Assembly (NCBI GenBank): GCA_018296165.2
Contig: JACKQL020000008.1
Span: 124,001 to 188,000, forward strand
Reading direction: 5' to 3'
DNA from: Termitomyces sp. T153
Lineage: Eukaryota; Basidiomycota; Agaricomycetes; Agaricales; Lyophyllaceae
Length of the DNA: 64,000 bases
The notes beneath the pieces are model-generated. The model was not told the origin of the DNA, ran no database searches, and was given only the letters and a program-made list of their open reading frames with translations. The translations under genes and the position numbers were made by a program. Positions 32,850 through 45,266 of the stretch are shown piece after piece (positions within the stretch are counted from its first letter, which is position 1; each line of letters starts with the position of its first letter).

Positions 32850-35188
32850 ATGCAGCTTGCGCGACTGGTCTTCCTCCTTCCCCTCCTAGCTCCAGCGCTT
32901 GCTGGGGTACATGAGGTCTGGTGGAACCTCACCTGGGTTGAGAACGTTAATCCAGATGGCCTATTTGAACGCCGAGCAATTGGTGTCAATGGAACATGGC
33001 CGTTAGTTCTGTATTGTAAGATTTCCCAAGTGGATTGCTGAATGTCATGTTACAGACCTCCGCCTATGGATGTTCACACTAACGATTCACTTCTTGTCCA
33101 TGTCACGAATAGCCTAGATGCACCCTCTACTCTCCACCACCATGGAATGTTCTTTAACTCTACGTCATGGATGGATGGTGCTCAAGGTGTGACAGAATGG
33201 TCAGTCATTTCGATCCGTGTACAAATTTGTATAATGAACATTCATCCTCCTAACGAATTAGCGGAATCCCACCAGGAGGTCAATTTGACTATGTGGTCCC
33301 TATCAATTCTTCGGGCCAGTGGGGAACTTATTGGGTCCACGCACATGCCTCGGTCTGTACACGAGTTTTTATGACACGTCCCTGGTTATGCTTAACTTGT
33401 CAACAGGGTCAATACGTTGATGGACTTCGTGCCCCACTGGTACTTCATCCTCCCAAAGAAGTTCATTCCTATGATGAAGAATTCACCGTTATCCTCGGCG
33501 ACTGGTATCACGATGAACATGCTGTTCTTTTGAAGCAGTTCATCAACATTGCCAATCCTGGTGGCGCCGAGCCTGTTCCTGGTGAGCATACTTTGATTCT
33601 TTCGGATGTACTTATGCTGAACCCATGTTCTTTTTTCAGACTCTGCACTCATATATTTTGCTCAGAATGCGTCGTATCTCGGACCAATATCAGGGACGTT
33701 CCCAGCCCCAGTCACTTCTGCTGTCGGTTTCAATGAAAATGCTACCCTTCCATTTACGCCCGGCAAAACATACCGCCTCCGTATCGTCAACACGTCTGCC
33801 TTCGCGGCCTTTTTCTTCTGGATCGATGGACACGATATGCGAATCATCGAAGTGGATGGCGTAGGTCTCAATACCTAGATATTCTTGGCGATGAATTAAT
33901 ATCCCACTTACAGACGGACGTCGAGGAATCCCCTATTGACCTTATCGCTATCACTGTCGCTCAACGCTATTCTGTCTTGGTTACTGCTCGCAATGACTCC
34001 TCGGCCAACTGGGCAATACATGCCAACATGGACACCGACATGTTTGATACCGTCCCTGATACTCTCAACCCCAGTGAGTTTCCTCTCTTTTTGTTTGATA
34101 TCTCCATTGACTAGGCTCCTCCATTGATTCAGACGTGACATCTTCTATCACTTACTCCTCATCTGCACCTCTCACCAATCTCGGATTCATTGACAAGTAC
34201 CACGACGTCGACGACCTCTCCCTCATACCCGTCCAGGTCATCCCACAAGTGCCCGCAACCCGCACCATTGAGCTCGAGGTCACCTTTGACACCATGGACG
34301 ATGGTACGAACCGTGCCATGTTCAATCAAATCACATATAACACACCCCTTGTCCCTGCAATTTTCTCTGAGCTCACCTTGGGTGAAAATTCCACGGTTGC
34401 GATGGCATACGGCCCCACCAGCTTCGTTCTCGACCACCTTGACGTCATTGACATTGTCATAAAAAATGGCGATGCAGGAAAGCATCCGTTGTAAGCACTG
34501 TACTCCTTTTCTCGCCTGTATAAGCCGTGCTGACCCAGACGCTACCAGCCACTTGCACGGGCACAAGTATCAGATCGTGAATCGCGCAGAAAACTACACA
34601 TCTAATGACCCCGCACTCAATCCTCCGCTCGTTGAAGGGCAGGCGAACCCCATCCGGCGCGACACCATTCAAATCCCCTCAATGAACTCCGCAACGCTTC
34701 GCATCGTGGCTGACAACCCAGGCGCATGGTTCCTCCACTGTAAGTTGTCTCCGTCTCTGCCGAAAGACTTCTGTCGGGTGCTCAACTACACAGGTCACAT
34801 CGAATGGCATCTTGAAGTTGGTCTTGCGGTCCAGTTCATCGAGGCTCCTCTCCTCGTTCAGCAACGCAACAGCCCACCACAAATCATGCGTGATTACTGC
34901 TCCGCGCTGGGTAAGATGGTGTCAGGAAACGCTGCCGGTATTGCCTCGACAACGGATCTCAAAGGCCTTCCTTTGGGACCTTTCCCGCAAATACTCGGGT
35001 GGCGCCCGAAGGGTATAGGGGCGATGTTCGGCTGCGTGCTTACAGCTGTGTTGGGTATGGCGACCGTGACGTGGTATTCAATTGGTGGACATTTGACTGA
35101 AGAGGAGGTTGAGGAGGAGGTCAGACAACGTATAGCAGCGAAGGAGGCGAGGAAAAAGAAGCTGTGGTCGTTCGCCAAGAGGTCATAG
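32850..35188 (+). CDS. fet3: Multicopper ferroxidase FET3
   Basis: The predicted protein is 628 aa. Nine exons: 32850-33001, 33056-33199, 33262-33352, 33407-33581, 33640-33860, 33914-34073, 34133-34490, 34549-34739 and 34794-35188 (1887 nt, in frame). The enzyme oxidises Fe(II) to Fe(III) at the cell surface for FTR1. A signal peptide is seen (LVFLLPLLAPALAG). All four copper motifs are present: LHHHG, WVHAHASGQY, HPFHLHGHKY and HCHIEWHLEVGL, with Leu as the axial position ten residues after the T1 Cys. A single membrane helix near residues 570-595 (MFGCVLTAVLGMATVTWY) is followed by a short, charged, Lys/Arg-rich cytosolic tail, the Fet3 topology rather than that of a secreted laccase. Several Asn glycosylation sites are visible. 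Its partner ftr1 lies divergently 763 bp away. Confidence 0.95.
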
Positions 35189-35949
35189 ACAGTTCATAGG
35201 CTGGCTACCCTACCGTAACCTAAAAAGTCGATATGCTTCGTCTATATTGTTATCGTGTATACTAGTTACCGAAGTTACTAAGCGATTGCTTTTTGTGGCT
35301 CTGCAAACAAGCTTCTGCTCAATTTCTAGAGCTGTCCTCTTCAGTTGATACTATCCCCTACGGCACAGTCGACACCCCAAGTCGATACTTTTTGATCTCT
35401 CAATGACTAGCGAGTTCTTTCTGTAGTACTTTGTCAGGTACTATATCTCATATAATAAAACATTATAGAACTGAGACAAAATACCCAGAAATCATCGAGT
35501 CCCTTGTTGACGGACGACTCAGTCATTTGGCACTCTCTTGTGTCACACAATGCCGAAGCGAACTGTCAACAAATTTTGATCGCGAAACGCGGGATCGACG
35601 ATTGCACGGGCCCTAGTGCCGATGGAGATTGAAAGCGGCATCCGTCGCTTGTGGTCCAGCCGAGGTGACACTCTGTGACCTGTCGACCTTGGGGTTGCAC
35701 CGACTGCAGATAAGTATATACAGAACATGAGATTGTTTCGTCTTCTAGATATATTGAGTCATTGACCGGGACGAATACCATATGTCGAGAGATGCAAAGC
35801 GAAAAATGAGTTCTAATTCAAGCATTGACGGCGAATACGGACCTTGTCATGGCAATTACATTATCTGTGTAACGGTGTAGGAAGCTAGGAAGCCTGATCC
35901 AATGAAATCACATGATACACCATACAGACGCGGCGCTTTCTCGACGACT
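35189..35949. other. Intergenic spacer, no gene seen
   Basis: About 760 bp between the fet3 stop and the rcf1 start; only short chance frames. It should hold the fet3 terminator and the rcf1 promoter. Confidence 0.5.
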
Positions 35950-36558
35950 ATGAGCACGCAGGTCATCGTTCCAAAGCCACATCCTGTCCCCGCCACAGAG
36001 ACTTACCGAGAAAAGGCTGTACGGAGATTCAAGGAGAATCCATGGGTACCCCTTGGTACGTTTTTCAAGACCTTCCTTGTTGCCCTTGTTCACGCATAGG
36101 TAGGGTCACTCGCCACCGTCGGCGCACTTGTCGTCGCTATTGTCAAGATGCGTCGCGGCCAATCACAATCATTCAATCACTGGTTGCGTGTGCGTGTCGC
36201 CGCTCAGGGTTTGACGATAGTCGCTATCTGTGCCGGTACTTGGTCTATGAGACCTAAGGACTCCCTTGCCCATTCCTCATCAGCTACTACCGTTGACGTC
36301 GATGGTGAAAGAAGGAGATTAGAAAAGATGGCGAAAGAGAAAGAAGAATTTGAGGAGAGGCTGAGGAGTGCAGAGCAATCACATCAGGCGGAGGTTGGGT
36401 TGCGGGCCAGAGGACCGAAAACCTTGCCAGAGAGCACTAGTGAAGCGAAGAATGTGGTAAGTGGAGGATGGAGCGCATGGCTGCCGTGGGGGAGCTCAAG
36501 TTCTCAGCCGACATCGACGGCATTATCTGCGGTGGAGGAGACAAAGCCAAAATCGTAG
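35950..36558 (+). CDS. rcf1: Respiratory supercomplex factor 1 (HIG1 domain)
   Basis: The predicted protein is 186 aa from two exons: 35950-36055 and 36104-36558 (561 nt, in frame). HIG1-type proteins sit in the mitochondrial inner membrane and help assemble complexes III and IV into supercomplexes. The seen pattern is KENPWVPLG, then a first hydrophobic segment (LATVGALVVAIVKM), the linker FNHWLRVRVAAQG with the HIG1 R-x-R-x3-Q motif, and a second hydrophobic segment (LTIVAICAGTW). A charged, probably coiled-coil stretch follows (about 95-125), then a Ser-rich tail. The length fits fungal Rcf1. An upstream in-frame ATG at 35902 would add 16 residues; the 35950 start is preferred because MSTQV begins the conserved part. 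Confidence 0.9.
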
Positions 36559-37191
36559 GCCAAGATATTCTTGCCGAGATACACAAACACGGGAAAAACT
36601 TTCAGAAATCCGACTTGTGAATGCCAATCTGTGCGCTTTAAGGCAATCTCATGCCTTCCGGACAGAGGGACCCCTACTCATAGCTTAATACATCCATCCA
36701 TCTGTCGGGGCTCATTGATCGCAAAGTAAAATAACGAATAGAGCCAACCAAGGCCTGTTTTCTCATGAAAATGCAATCTCTTTTTTCGAGTTTCGCGAGC
36801 GATAGGTCAAAGAATGTAAACGCGGTTATTATACGTCACATTCTCTTGCACATATTTAAGTTGGGTCAGAATATGGGCTTTGTTGTTGCATAGTTGACTC
36901 TTTCGATGGACACACTTAGGTATAGCGAGATGTATTCTTGTAATGTCCTGAGCTATATTTGTACCGCAGGTGCATATCAGAATACATAGTGACATGGTAA
37001 CATGAGATCCAGGAAAATAGCAACATAGTAACAAGATGGATAGCACAGGCAACACAAGATCACACATGAGACTCGCGGCCGGTTTTACGAGTCTGGTAAG
37101 CGCGATACGACGTAGAAGGGTAGTAGACACCAGTAGCCTCGAGAAGAGCACTGTTCAAGACTTTGCTTGATGGCCACAGTGCAGGATACAA
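36559..37191. other. Spacer between convergent genes, no gene seen
   Basis: About 630 bp between the convergent rcf1 and zinc-finger gene; presumably 3' UTRs. Nothing else supported. Confidence 0.5.
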
Positions 37192-38363
37192 CTAGTGGTG
37201 TACGAGTCTTGGCTTGGTAGAAGTATCAGCGTTGCTTGCAGAAGGGCTGATCTGGGCAAGCTCGAAATCCGGGCGGTCTTCCGCTGGAGAAAATACTTCG
37301 GCTTTTGTGGTGTTGACATATGAGACCTCCAGAAGGGCGGATTTTTCTTTCTTATCATTGGTTACAAGACGTTCCGACCATGTCCAGGGGTTGTTATATA
37401 CCGTGAAGAACTGCCAATGAAAAATCGCTTGCCCTGGCTCGTGCGATGACTGTAGTGATGCCACGTCAGTGAGGAGTTCAATGACAAACAAAGTTACGAG
37501 GGGATTATTCCATGCCTGCAAGGAGGATCATTAACTCTGATTGGTGACGCCACATTCCAAGATACGCACCTTCTTGCTCCAATCGACCTGTTCTTTTGGC
37601 ATCTTCTAAATAGGGGAATATACAAACTCTGAGGTTAGGATCAGTGAAGGATACGTCGGACCTCTCACCTGCCAACACTCCTCAACCTCTTTTGTCGGTG
37701 AAGGAAGAGGACAAGGTGGTAATGATCTAAGCTGGCCTAGAAGGTACTAAACAATGAACCTGTTTGTGATGTAGAGAAAACAAGCTAATATAATACGGAA
37801 CCTCGATATATGTCTTCTTCTCGCCAGCAAAGTACTCCAGGTGGCATTTGACCGCTTCACGGGCGTGGCGGCGAACTTTAGTTGCGTATATTCTCACTCC
37901 GTCACATGGATGGCATACCACGGTTGGATGAGGTTCCGGAGTATGCTATTAGAGTATAGTCAGCGTCAATAAGAATGCTGTCGTTGGGATTCGGAAATAA
38001 TCAAGTTGCCTTCCGTAAAGCTTCCTGATTGAAGAACCCCTTGCCGCATTTCCAACAATTCGGATGCCTTGCCGCGTTACGGTAGTGGTCCTGAAGCGAC
38101 TCGTTACTCTCAAAATGCTTGTTGGGGCAGAGACGGCAGTCGTATCGATGGATATCAGTTATATGCTGTTCAACTAAATATCAGCGGGGCTACATTGTCC
38201 GACCTGGCGTGCGGCATACAATTTTCAAAGCATTTGCATCGATAAAGCGAATCCAGAGACAGGTACAATGTAGAAACGGGCAAGGAGGATGTACCGAAGA
38301 ATGATAAGCCAATGCTTGCGAGGATTTGAAAACCTTCAAGCAAACTGGACAAGTGATCAACAT
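37192..38363 (-). CDS. C2H2-like zinc-finger protein, partly uncertain model
   Basis: The proposed protein is 275 aa. Six exons: 38267-38363, 38010-38173, 37802-37945, 37669-37731, 37570-37605 and 37192-37515 (828 nt, in frame). Exon 1 reads CPVCLKVFKSSQALAYH, a C2H2 start. Exon 2 carries CRLC...H and CWKCGKGFFNQEAL, two more Cys pairs. Exon 3 has VVCHPCDG and a KCHLEYF segment. The C-terminal 108 residues are unrecognised. The intron 37946-38009 starts with GC (AAG|GCAACT). The first donor and the start codon are the weakest points; an upstream exon is possible. A nucleic-acid-binding role is likely but not shown. It is convergent with rcf1. Confidence 0.55.
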
Positions 38364-39279
38364 CGGAGGCAAGGAGATCAAACTCGGAGTACAAGAAAGA
38401 TATAGTTCTTCAGTGTCCAGAGGGTTAAATATCTGAGCGTGGCAACGCCGAATCTGTGATAAACATGAAGCTCGGAGCTAATATACCAATTTTGGGTTTT
38501 AAGGGTAGAGAAGGCGTGCAGAAAAGGCTGTGCAACGGAGTCATCTTCGTTGGCTCAGTGACTCGGTTGACGACAAAGCAAGTACGGACATTAGGCGGGG
38601 CGAAGAAGGACCCTCACAAGGTGGCCTTTTCCTGGGCTTGTGCATGGCAGTCACCTTTCACCCTGAGGTGGACCTCAGAGAGAGTGAGTTTAGTGAAAAA
38701 AGTAAGGGTGGTAAAGCAATCTAGGCCCTAGTAAGGAGTTTTGTGTAAAGTTGAGTGCTCTGGTTAATATGCCAATGGAGACAGGAGAGTTTGTCTAGAC
38801 AAGAAATCCACGATCACAAACCAGCAACGATACAGAATGTTGACAGGGTTCCTAGTGGTGTGGCCATTGTGTACTCGCCATTAGTGGAGGGAAAGAGCTA
38901 ATGCATGAGGTGGATGAGGACGCTCTCCAAGGCTCTCTTCTAGCAGCCCTGTTGGAATATCGCCGGTCACACGGGTACAGCCCTCGCTGACTGCACCAGG
39001 CGAAAGCGGGTATGTGTTCTAACAATTGTGATCTACTTCAACTATATACCTAATGTGATAGTCATAATGATAATAAAAAGGTGCACAGACGAATCATGAT
39101 AAGTATGAGTCATCCACCGGTGTCGTGGTCGGGTAATTTCCTTCCCAATGAGGCGGAAATGGCTTTCGTAACAAATGTAGGATATGTCCTGATACTGATA
39201 TTGTGAACGAGTACTCAAAGTTTCATGTCTAACATCAATCATGATGGGAAATGAGTACAACCCATGACCGTTCAAATTC
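38364..39279. other. Intergenic spacer, no gene seen
   Basis: About 900 bp. A short plus-strand frame at 38456-38731 lacks any recognisable motif and was not called. Nothing else supported. Confidence 0.45.
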
Positions 39280-40539
39280 TCAATCCTCGAGATAAAACTT
39301 GTAGACCGACTCCCAAGCCTTCTTTCCATCAGCTTCAATAACGTCCTATTGTGTCCAATCAGAAGGCATATTATACCATGAAGCGGTCGCTACGTACACC
39401 GTGGCAAGGAATGATCTTCTCAAAGTCCCAACTTGCGACAGTTCTGGCGTCCTGTCTCATAGCTCTAGTAACAGAGAAGACGAATGAGCCGGAGAAGAGG
39501 TCGAAGCACTAGGTAACACACTCTTTATTTACACCTAAGCTCCAAATCATTCTTGGATGAAACCATGAAGTGGGTGAGAGTCCTCTTATGAAAGGAAGAT
39601 TGGGTGTTGAAGAGGACTTCGAATACTGAAGACAGATTTTCATATTAACAACCCAAAGAATGAAATCTCTTGGAAGAAATACCTGCTCTGTTGCCGGAAG
39701 ATTGAACAAAAGATCCGCCTCGATCAAGACTTTGCTTTCCACATGCAAGAAGGCAACGTCTTTATTTTTGAAACCAGAGAAAAAGCTACGAAAGGACAAG
39801 ATCATCAAGACAATATGATGTAAATGATCATGTCATACCATGCTTTGATCTGTCGGTCAAGCGGGTCAATCATTAGAATATTGAAAATGATGAGCATATG
39901 TACCTCGTCTTCAAAACCGTATGATGTAGTTGGAGAATCTCTACCCCAAGCTTTGTTGAACCAATGTGTGAAATACAAGAGATCATGTCGCGATGGACAA
40001 TCTCACCTCCGTCAAACTTGAGATCCTTGAGACGGTCAACAACTTCCACTGGAGCGATCAACTTGGCTTCCGGGTACGCATTCTTGACTTCACCTGTCAT
40101 ACAGTCAGCCAATTGAAACGTGAATAGCGTCAAGCATATCCTACTAAGGAACAGATAGTGCACGGCGTCGGGGCTGACGATGTATCTGCAAAGAAACTTA
40201 AACGGATTGGTCGAGAAGATCTATAACTGAGGCGCACTTCAAAGGTCCCAATTCATCAATTTTGGTTTTAGTTTGTGGATCTAGCGGCGTGGAAGCCAAC
40301 ATCCAAACATCGCCGTTCTTCAATCTGATGGCCGTCGAACGTCCGCCAAAGGGAATAAATCCAGAACGGGCAAACGGACTACAACATGGATGTCAGCATA
40401 CAGGACTCTTTTATCGCCTTTAGGAACCTTACCAAGAAAATGTCCAGATGTTCTTCACAACCTGCCAAGCTCAAAAATGAGGCACAACACTGCGTTCACA
40501 TCAAGGAGAATGTACTTCACGAATTACAGTTTCCGACAT
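39280..40539 (-). CDS. DUF4336 family protein, eleven exons with an 11-nt micro-exon
   Basis: The predicted protein is 239 aa. Exons: 40516-40539, 40433-40461, 40238-40378, 40145-40185, 40007-40093, 39904-39950, 39839-39849, 39683-39785, 39522-39625, 39398-39464 and 39280-39345 (720 nt, in frame, all GT-AG). Conserved blocks: FARSGFIPFGGRSTAIRLKNGDVW, STPLDPQTKTKIDELG, YIVSPDAVHYLFL, YPEAKLIAPVEV, KDVAFLHVESKVLIEADLLFNLPATEQ and WDFEKIIPCHGDVIE. The family has a metallo-beta-lactamase-like layout with HxH- and CHGD-type ends; its biochemical role is unknown. With mean exons of about 65 nt this is one of the most fragmented genes in the window. The 11-nt exon encodes part of EIKAC. Confidence 0.85.
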
Positions 40540-41155
40540 TAGAAGATATGGAAGGATGAGCACTTAGATAACAGTGTCTGTGGAAAACTCGCAAAGATGG
40601 CTGTCTCGTGTCTCGCGATCGCCTCGTCTTTGTTGAGTCATTGATCATGTCATTGTCAACCACAAACGTCCTTGAACATGTCATCACTCCCGATTACTGG
40701 ACGCGTCAGCGTGTTTGGATGACGTCACGAGGCTATTATGAAACCTTCGAGACCTTATGCCGAGGAGCGACTCAGGTTCTCCTTGGTGGAAAATGACTCT
40801 AGAGAACTCGGCGGTAGTTGTAAGCATACATCATGGAGAGTCGCGCAACTCAAGGGAATTACGAGACATACGAATTCGACAGTATTCGAATTCGTTGCCT
40901 TCCAATTGTAAATTGATGATACGCCCGGGTCAATCCCAAAATCCATTAGTAGTCTTTGGACCTTGTTTCACGACCAATGTAAAACTGGGAGGAAGAAACG
41001 AGAAACTAGTGGCATGGCAGCGCTAGACACCCAATAAGTAACTTCGATTGTGATACAAACTTACTAATATACACCAACGATACAAACACAGACCAGTGGG
41101 GACAAGTGAAAGTTTTAATAAAACGGCTGAGAAAGGAATTCGCCGAAACGGCGAC
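40540..41155. other. Intergenic spacer, no gene seen
   Basis: About 615 bp with short chance frames on both strands. It should contain the promoter of the DUF4336 gene and the 3' end of hir1. Confidence 0.45.
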
Positions 41156-44100
41156 TCATTCATCACTTGACGCTTTCCTCAAGACATCTTGCCAGTCCAT
41201 CCCAAGCTTTGTCAAGGTCTTGCTTCGAGCTGTGAAACATATGTTAGCCAGAAACAACAGTGTGACACATGAATCAAAACGCTCAAAACGAACTGAATAT
41301 CGATAGTACATCTCTGAGAAGATCTCGCTTCGGTAATCCGACAACTGTCGAGGTCCAAGTTTCCTCACGACCGGGGCGACTATTAAACCAGCAGATCAAC
41401 AAATCTGATACAGGCAGTGACACAAGTCGGTGTACGCACTAGTAAATTGGGCCGTAAAGTTCCTTAATAAGTTCCTCCGCCTTTGCTCTGAAGTTTTCAT
41501 CTGCAATCTTCTTGGCATACAACAGAAGCGCTTGCTTGTACTCCTGCGGGCTGTCAAGAAGCCTCGTTGCGTTCAATCGCATCTCCAAGTGACCCAGCGT
41601 CAGCGCCGTACTCCACCATGTCGGCCTAACTTTATCTGATAGACTCTCGTCGGATATACCACTGATACTACCCTCAACGCAGAACATGATACCCCGGTTC
41701 CCTGACTGATTTGTAGAATTCCGGGAGCGGCTTTGCCATGCATCTGAACCTTCTGACCACCATCGCTCGCTCAGTTTGATCCAGGTCAGGAGTGCTGGAT
41801 CGTAAGAATAGACGACACCGTTTGAGCAATTGATGACAGGAGCACCGTTGGATCGGATTGACACGGCAGTGATCGTGTGATTTGGAGACGGAAGAAGGGG
41901 GGCAACGGATGGGGGAGAGAAAAAGGAAGACTGCTTCTTGATATTCCTAACGATACGGCAGGCGCGTGAGACGATAAGCAGTGTCACACGATCTGTTATC
42001 ATACCATGAATACAGTTGGCCAGTTGTGGTAATTATTAAGAGAGCGTGTTTGGTAGCTTCCATGAATGCGGCTGGCGCCCCGAGAGCGAACGAGGGCATG
42101 AACCTAAAAGAAAGATAAGGGAAGATACGGAATTAAAAACCTTTTACCTACCTCCGCCCGGTATATGAATAAATATTTACAGAACCATCTAGCGTGGCGA
42201 CAGCACAAAAAGACGGTGTCGCTTTGACATTTATTGCGGGAGATGACAAATAGTCAAGCCACTGAGTTTGTTTACCGGCAATGAACATGACCTCCGTCGG
42301 GCCTGCTTGAACGAACCATCAGTCAAGGCTGACAGAACAAAGCAAATCACATACCATCATCCTCGGGATTTCTCGCTTCAAGAATCTCATCACTGCCCTC
42401 GACTTCCGCGCTTAACACTGTCAACAGCGGAGGCACAGGTAGGCTCAGGCCCGTCTGTCCTCCACAACCTGCACCAACCGTTTCTCCCCTCATCACAGTG
42501 TGATGAGTGATCTCCTTCACCGCAACATGATCTCTGGCCCGATCCCCACCTAACGTCCTTGCCTTCACCTGCTTCCCATCATCCGGAAGATCCAAGACAC
42601 TGGCTTTACGTTTACCTGAACGCCCCTGTATCGGGGAAGCTGGTGTATCTAGCGAGTCAATAGGTACATCCAGATCCATACTGACGTCTGCGTGGCGTGA
42701 CCAGCCCTCAGGTGCATCGAAGGGTTGCTCGGATGGTGGCGGAAATGAGTTAAGCGAGTGCTTGCGCCTGGGGATGGGGTCGGTGCTCCCCGATGTGATA
42801 CCGTTGACTAGAGCAGACGTGCTGGCCGAAGGGATGATACTGGACTGATTAGTGAGGTTTGCTCGTTTCTTGTTGCTGCGTTTTGCGACAAGAACGTTTA
42901 TGCGCTCGCCGCCACCATTCGCTTGACTGAAATCAGATGATTGGGATTGTTGCTGAGATGAGGAGAGTTGGGAAGATTCTTTTGTTGACACGTGAGAATA
43001 ACCCTCAGGAATTGGCGCCGGGGTAAAACCAAACTTCGTTAGATATTGTTCCTGTACGGAGTGAGGAGCGATTCCTTCCATTTCTTCGGGATCAAAGTTG
43101 AACACCGCTATTGTCCCGTCAGAGGATGCAGCATAAAGTGTAAGACCATCCCAGGACCTAGATTTGTCAATATTCCAGTCGAAAGATACGACCATGAAGG
43201 ACATACCAACTGAGATCCATGATTTGCCGTTCAAACACCTCTTTCGCAACGATCAACGGCCGCGCGGATTTGGTTTGCCAGATAGAAACGGAGCGATCGT
43301 CTGCACCAAGTGCGACCACTGAACATATATTCGAGGTGGAGACTTTTTCATTCATATTACGCAGAAATATGTGAGGATTATAAGCTGCAACTTCAACTGT
43401 GTTTTCATGGCCGACTAGACTGATCTCGGACGTCCAAGAGTTGCGAGTGATGACAGCAGCAATGAATACGAAGCCTTTGTTGTTTGTAGCATTTGACGCG
43501 GTGATGTGTGCGCCATCTGGAGACCAACTGAAATAGTATCAGCATCAGATTTCTCGTCAAAACCGACCACCAACCTGAGTCTTCGGAAAAACGTGCTACC
43601 TGGCGAATCTTCGAATGGTTTAGTCACTTCGGCTTCTAAACTCCAGTCTGTTGTTCGCCATATCTTGACAGATCGGTCGTCGGATTGAGTAGCTAGAAAC
43701 TCTCCAACAGGATCCCAACAGACACCCTTGACAAACCCTTGGTGCTGGTCGAGCTTTTTGAGCCGCTCTGGAAAGTGGTCAACCACGTGTCGAAATCACT
43801 CTCGAGTCTCACCTAACGTGTAGCCACACCAAATGATAACCTGCGAGTCAAGGCCTACTGATGCAAGATATCGGTCCCCAGGCGCCCATGCCACGTCAGT
43901 CACATCTGTATACCCTTAATTATGTTGCGGAAAACGCGAGGTGATGCTCACCACTCTCGTGCCCAGGAAGCCGCTTCAGAGGTTTCCATCCTTCAACATT
44001 TACCTCATCTGAACCCCAGACCTTTCCTCGAGAGTTCCTAAACAAATTGAGCAAAGCATAGACACTTATAGAGACACGGGTTTACTGACGGGTCAAGGTC

Positions 44101-44412
44101 CCAAATCATGACTATCTCGTCGTCACTCCCACTTGCAAGCCATCGACCAGAATGCGCCCACCGCACGACCAATACCGGGCCTGTATGCATAGTAAGGGTA
44201 CATAACGACTTAGGGGGCCTGCCAGAAGCCTCAGATATTGGATTGAGAATCGGTTTTGTGCTCCATATGCGAATTTTGGCGTCAAGCCCACCAGTAGCAA
44301 TTCGCGAACCATCTGGGTGGACGTGAACGGAGAATATTGACAGTCTTTTTGCACCCGCGTCGCTTTTTGCGCTGTCTTTGTGCATTACCCATGATGGCTT
44401 GGTGAAATGCAT
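41156..44412 (-). CDS. hir1: HIR1, HIRA-type histone H3-H4 chaperone subunit
   Basis: The predicted protein is 911 aa. Eleven exons: 44090-44412, 43952-44037, 43813-43905, 43575-43767, 43207-43527, 42355-43157, 42152-42302, 42005-42103, 41440-41946, 41294-41379 and 41156-41229 (2736 nt, in frame). HIR1/HIRA subunits deposit histones independently of replication and repress histone genes. The N-terminal ~380 residues hold WD40 repeats (GGLDAKIRIW, SGSDDEIVMIWDLDP, SVGLDSQVIIW, QSDDRSVKIW, GADDRSVSIW, SSDGTIAVF). A Ser-rich linker with basic KRSNKKR and PRRKHS follows, then the C-terminal Hira domain (VMFIAGKQTQWLDYL, GRRFMPSFALGAPAAF, ending KTLTKLGMDWQDVLRKA). A clear ASF1-binding B motif was not identified. 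The length matches fungal HIR1. Confidence 0.93.
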
Positions 44413-44492
44413 TCGGAATCAATATTATACGGAGATGTTGATAGGGAAGCGACTGCAGATTCGTAAATCTTTGAGTGAAATTAGCCTGCGGT

Positions 44493-44843
44493 TTATGTAA
44501 TTACACTGGCAGGCAGGTTATAGAGAGAATGTTGGTCGCGCTCGACACCAGAGTCCGAAATCGTTGACAACTGAAGGATGCATGTGTCACGTGCTAACAA
44601 GCCGCCAGCACGGCCACTATCAAAGGTTACTCTTACTCGCACTTGCTGCCCACAATCACTACTTACTATAGATAATCCCTCTTCAGCGCTATCAGAATGA
44701 ATCCTACGCTTGCAATAGCCAGACATGTCAGATACAAGTGCCAAGGTGCATGACGCGTCGGCAGTTTCTAGTAGCCGGACCAGATCCTTCTTGTGGATGC
44801 ACTTCTTGTGATCTTGAAGTTTAGGTTTCGTCCATCTGTCCAT
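44493..44843 (-). CDS. Unrecognised small ORF, doubtful gene
   Basis: A 116-residue frame starts with ATG at 44843 (MDRWTKPKLQDHKKCIHKKDL) on the minus strand between hir1 and the MFS gene. It contains four or more Cys and Lys/Arg-rich patches but no motif I recognise. A possible GTAAGT donor follows at about residue 78, so the real C-terminus could differ. It may be a small gene, an upstream part of an alternative hir1 transcript, or chance. Confidence 0.3.
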   Translation of the reverse strand: MDRWTKPKLQDHKKCIHKKDLVRLLETADASCTLALVSDMSGYCKRRIHSDSAEEGLSIVSSDCGQQVRVRVTFDSGRAGGLLARDTCILQLSTISDSGVERDQHSLYNLPASVIT

Positions 44844-45266
44844 TTGACTCTTTCAGTACATAGGTATCTTCAAGGTTCCGAACCGAACTTCTTCCAGTAA
44901 AATTGAAGGTCCCCTGCAATTGCTAGTGGTGTCGTGCTCACTCTAGTCTCTTATCACTATCAAGAACTAAAGATTCACCGGCTGGTTGTCAATGGCCATT
45001 AGACATGCTTGGCCGTTGATATTGGCCATGGGAAGGTCTTGCGCCATAGTGTGCTTCTTGTGCATCATCCAGCTAAAATAATACTCATAGGCACGGGGTC
45101 TTGCGTACCTCAGTCTTCAAATAGACACAAATGGCGTGCTTCTCGACTTTGTTTCCGTGTGCCTTCCTATTTCCCCACCTTTAAAGGCAGAAACAAAAAT
45201 TGCAATGATAAAGACGTTGGTTTTTCTCTGAACTTCCTCTCCAGCTCCGTTTTTTTTTCTAGCTCT

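Noticed and set aside
33016..33055. Alternative first donor (GTAAGA at 33016) in fet3
   Set aside because: It puts the next exon out of frame with an early stop; the donor at 33002 restores the conserved PPPMD segment.
38456..38731. 91-codon plus-strand frame between the zinc-finger and DUF4336 genes
   Set aside because: No motif, no splice support, composition like the surrounding spacer.
45009..45266. Upstream extension of the MFS frame
   Set aside because: The in-frame extension has no family similarity; MSSATI at 45267 follows a pyrimidine-rich leader and is the more natural start.
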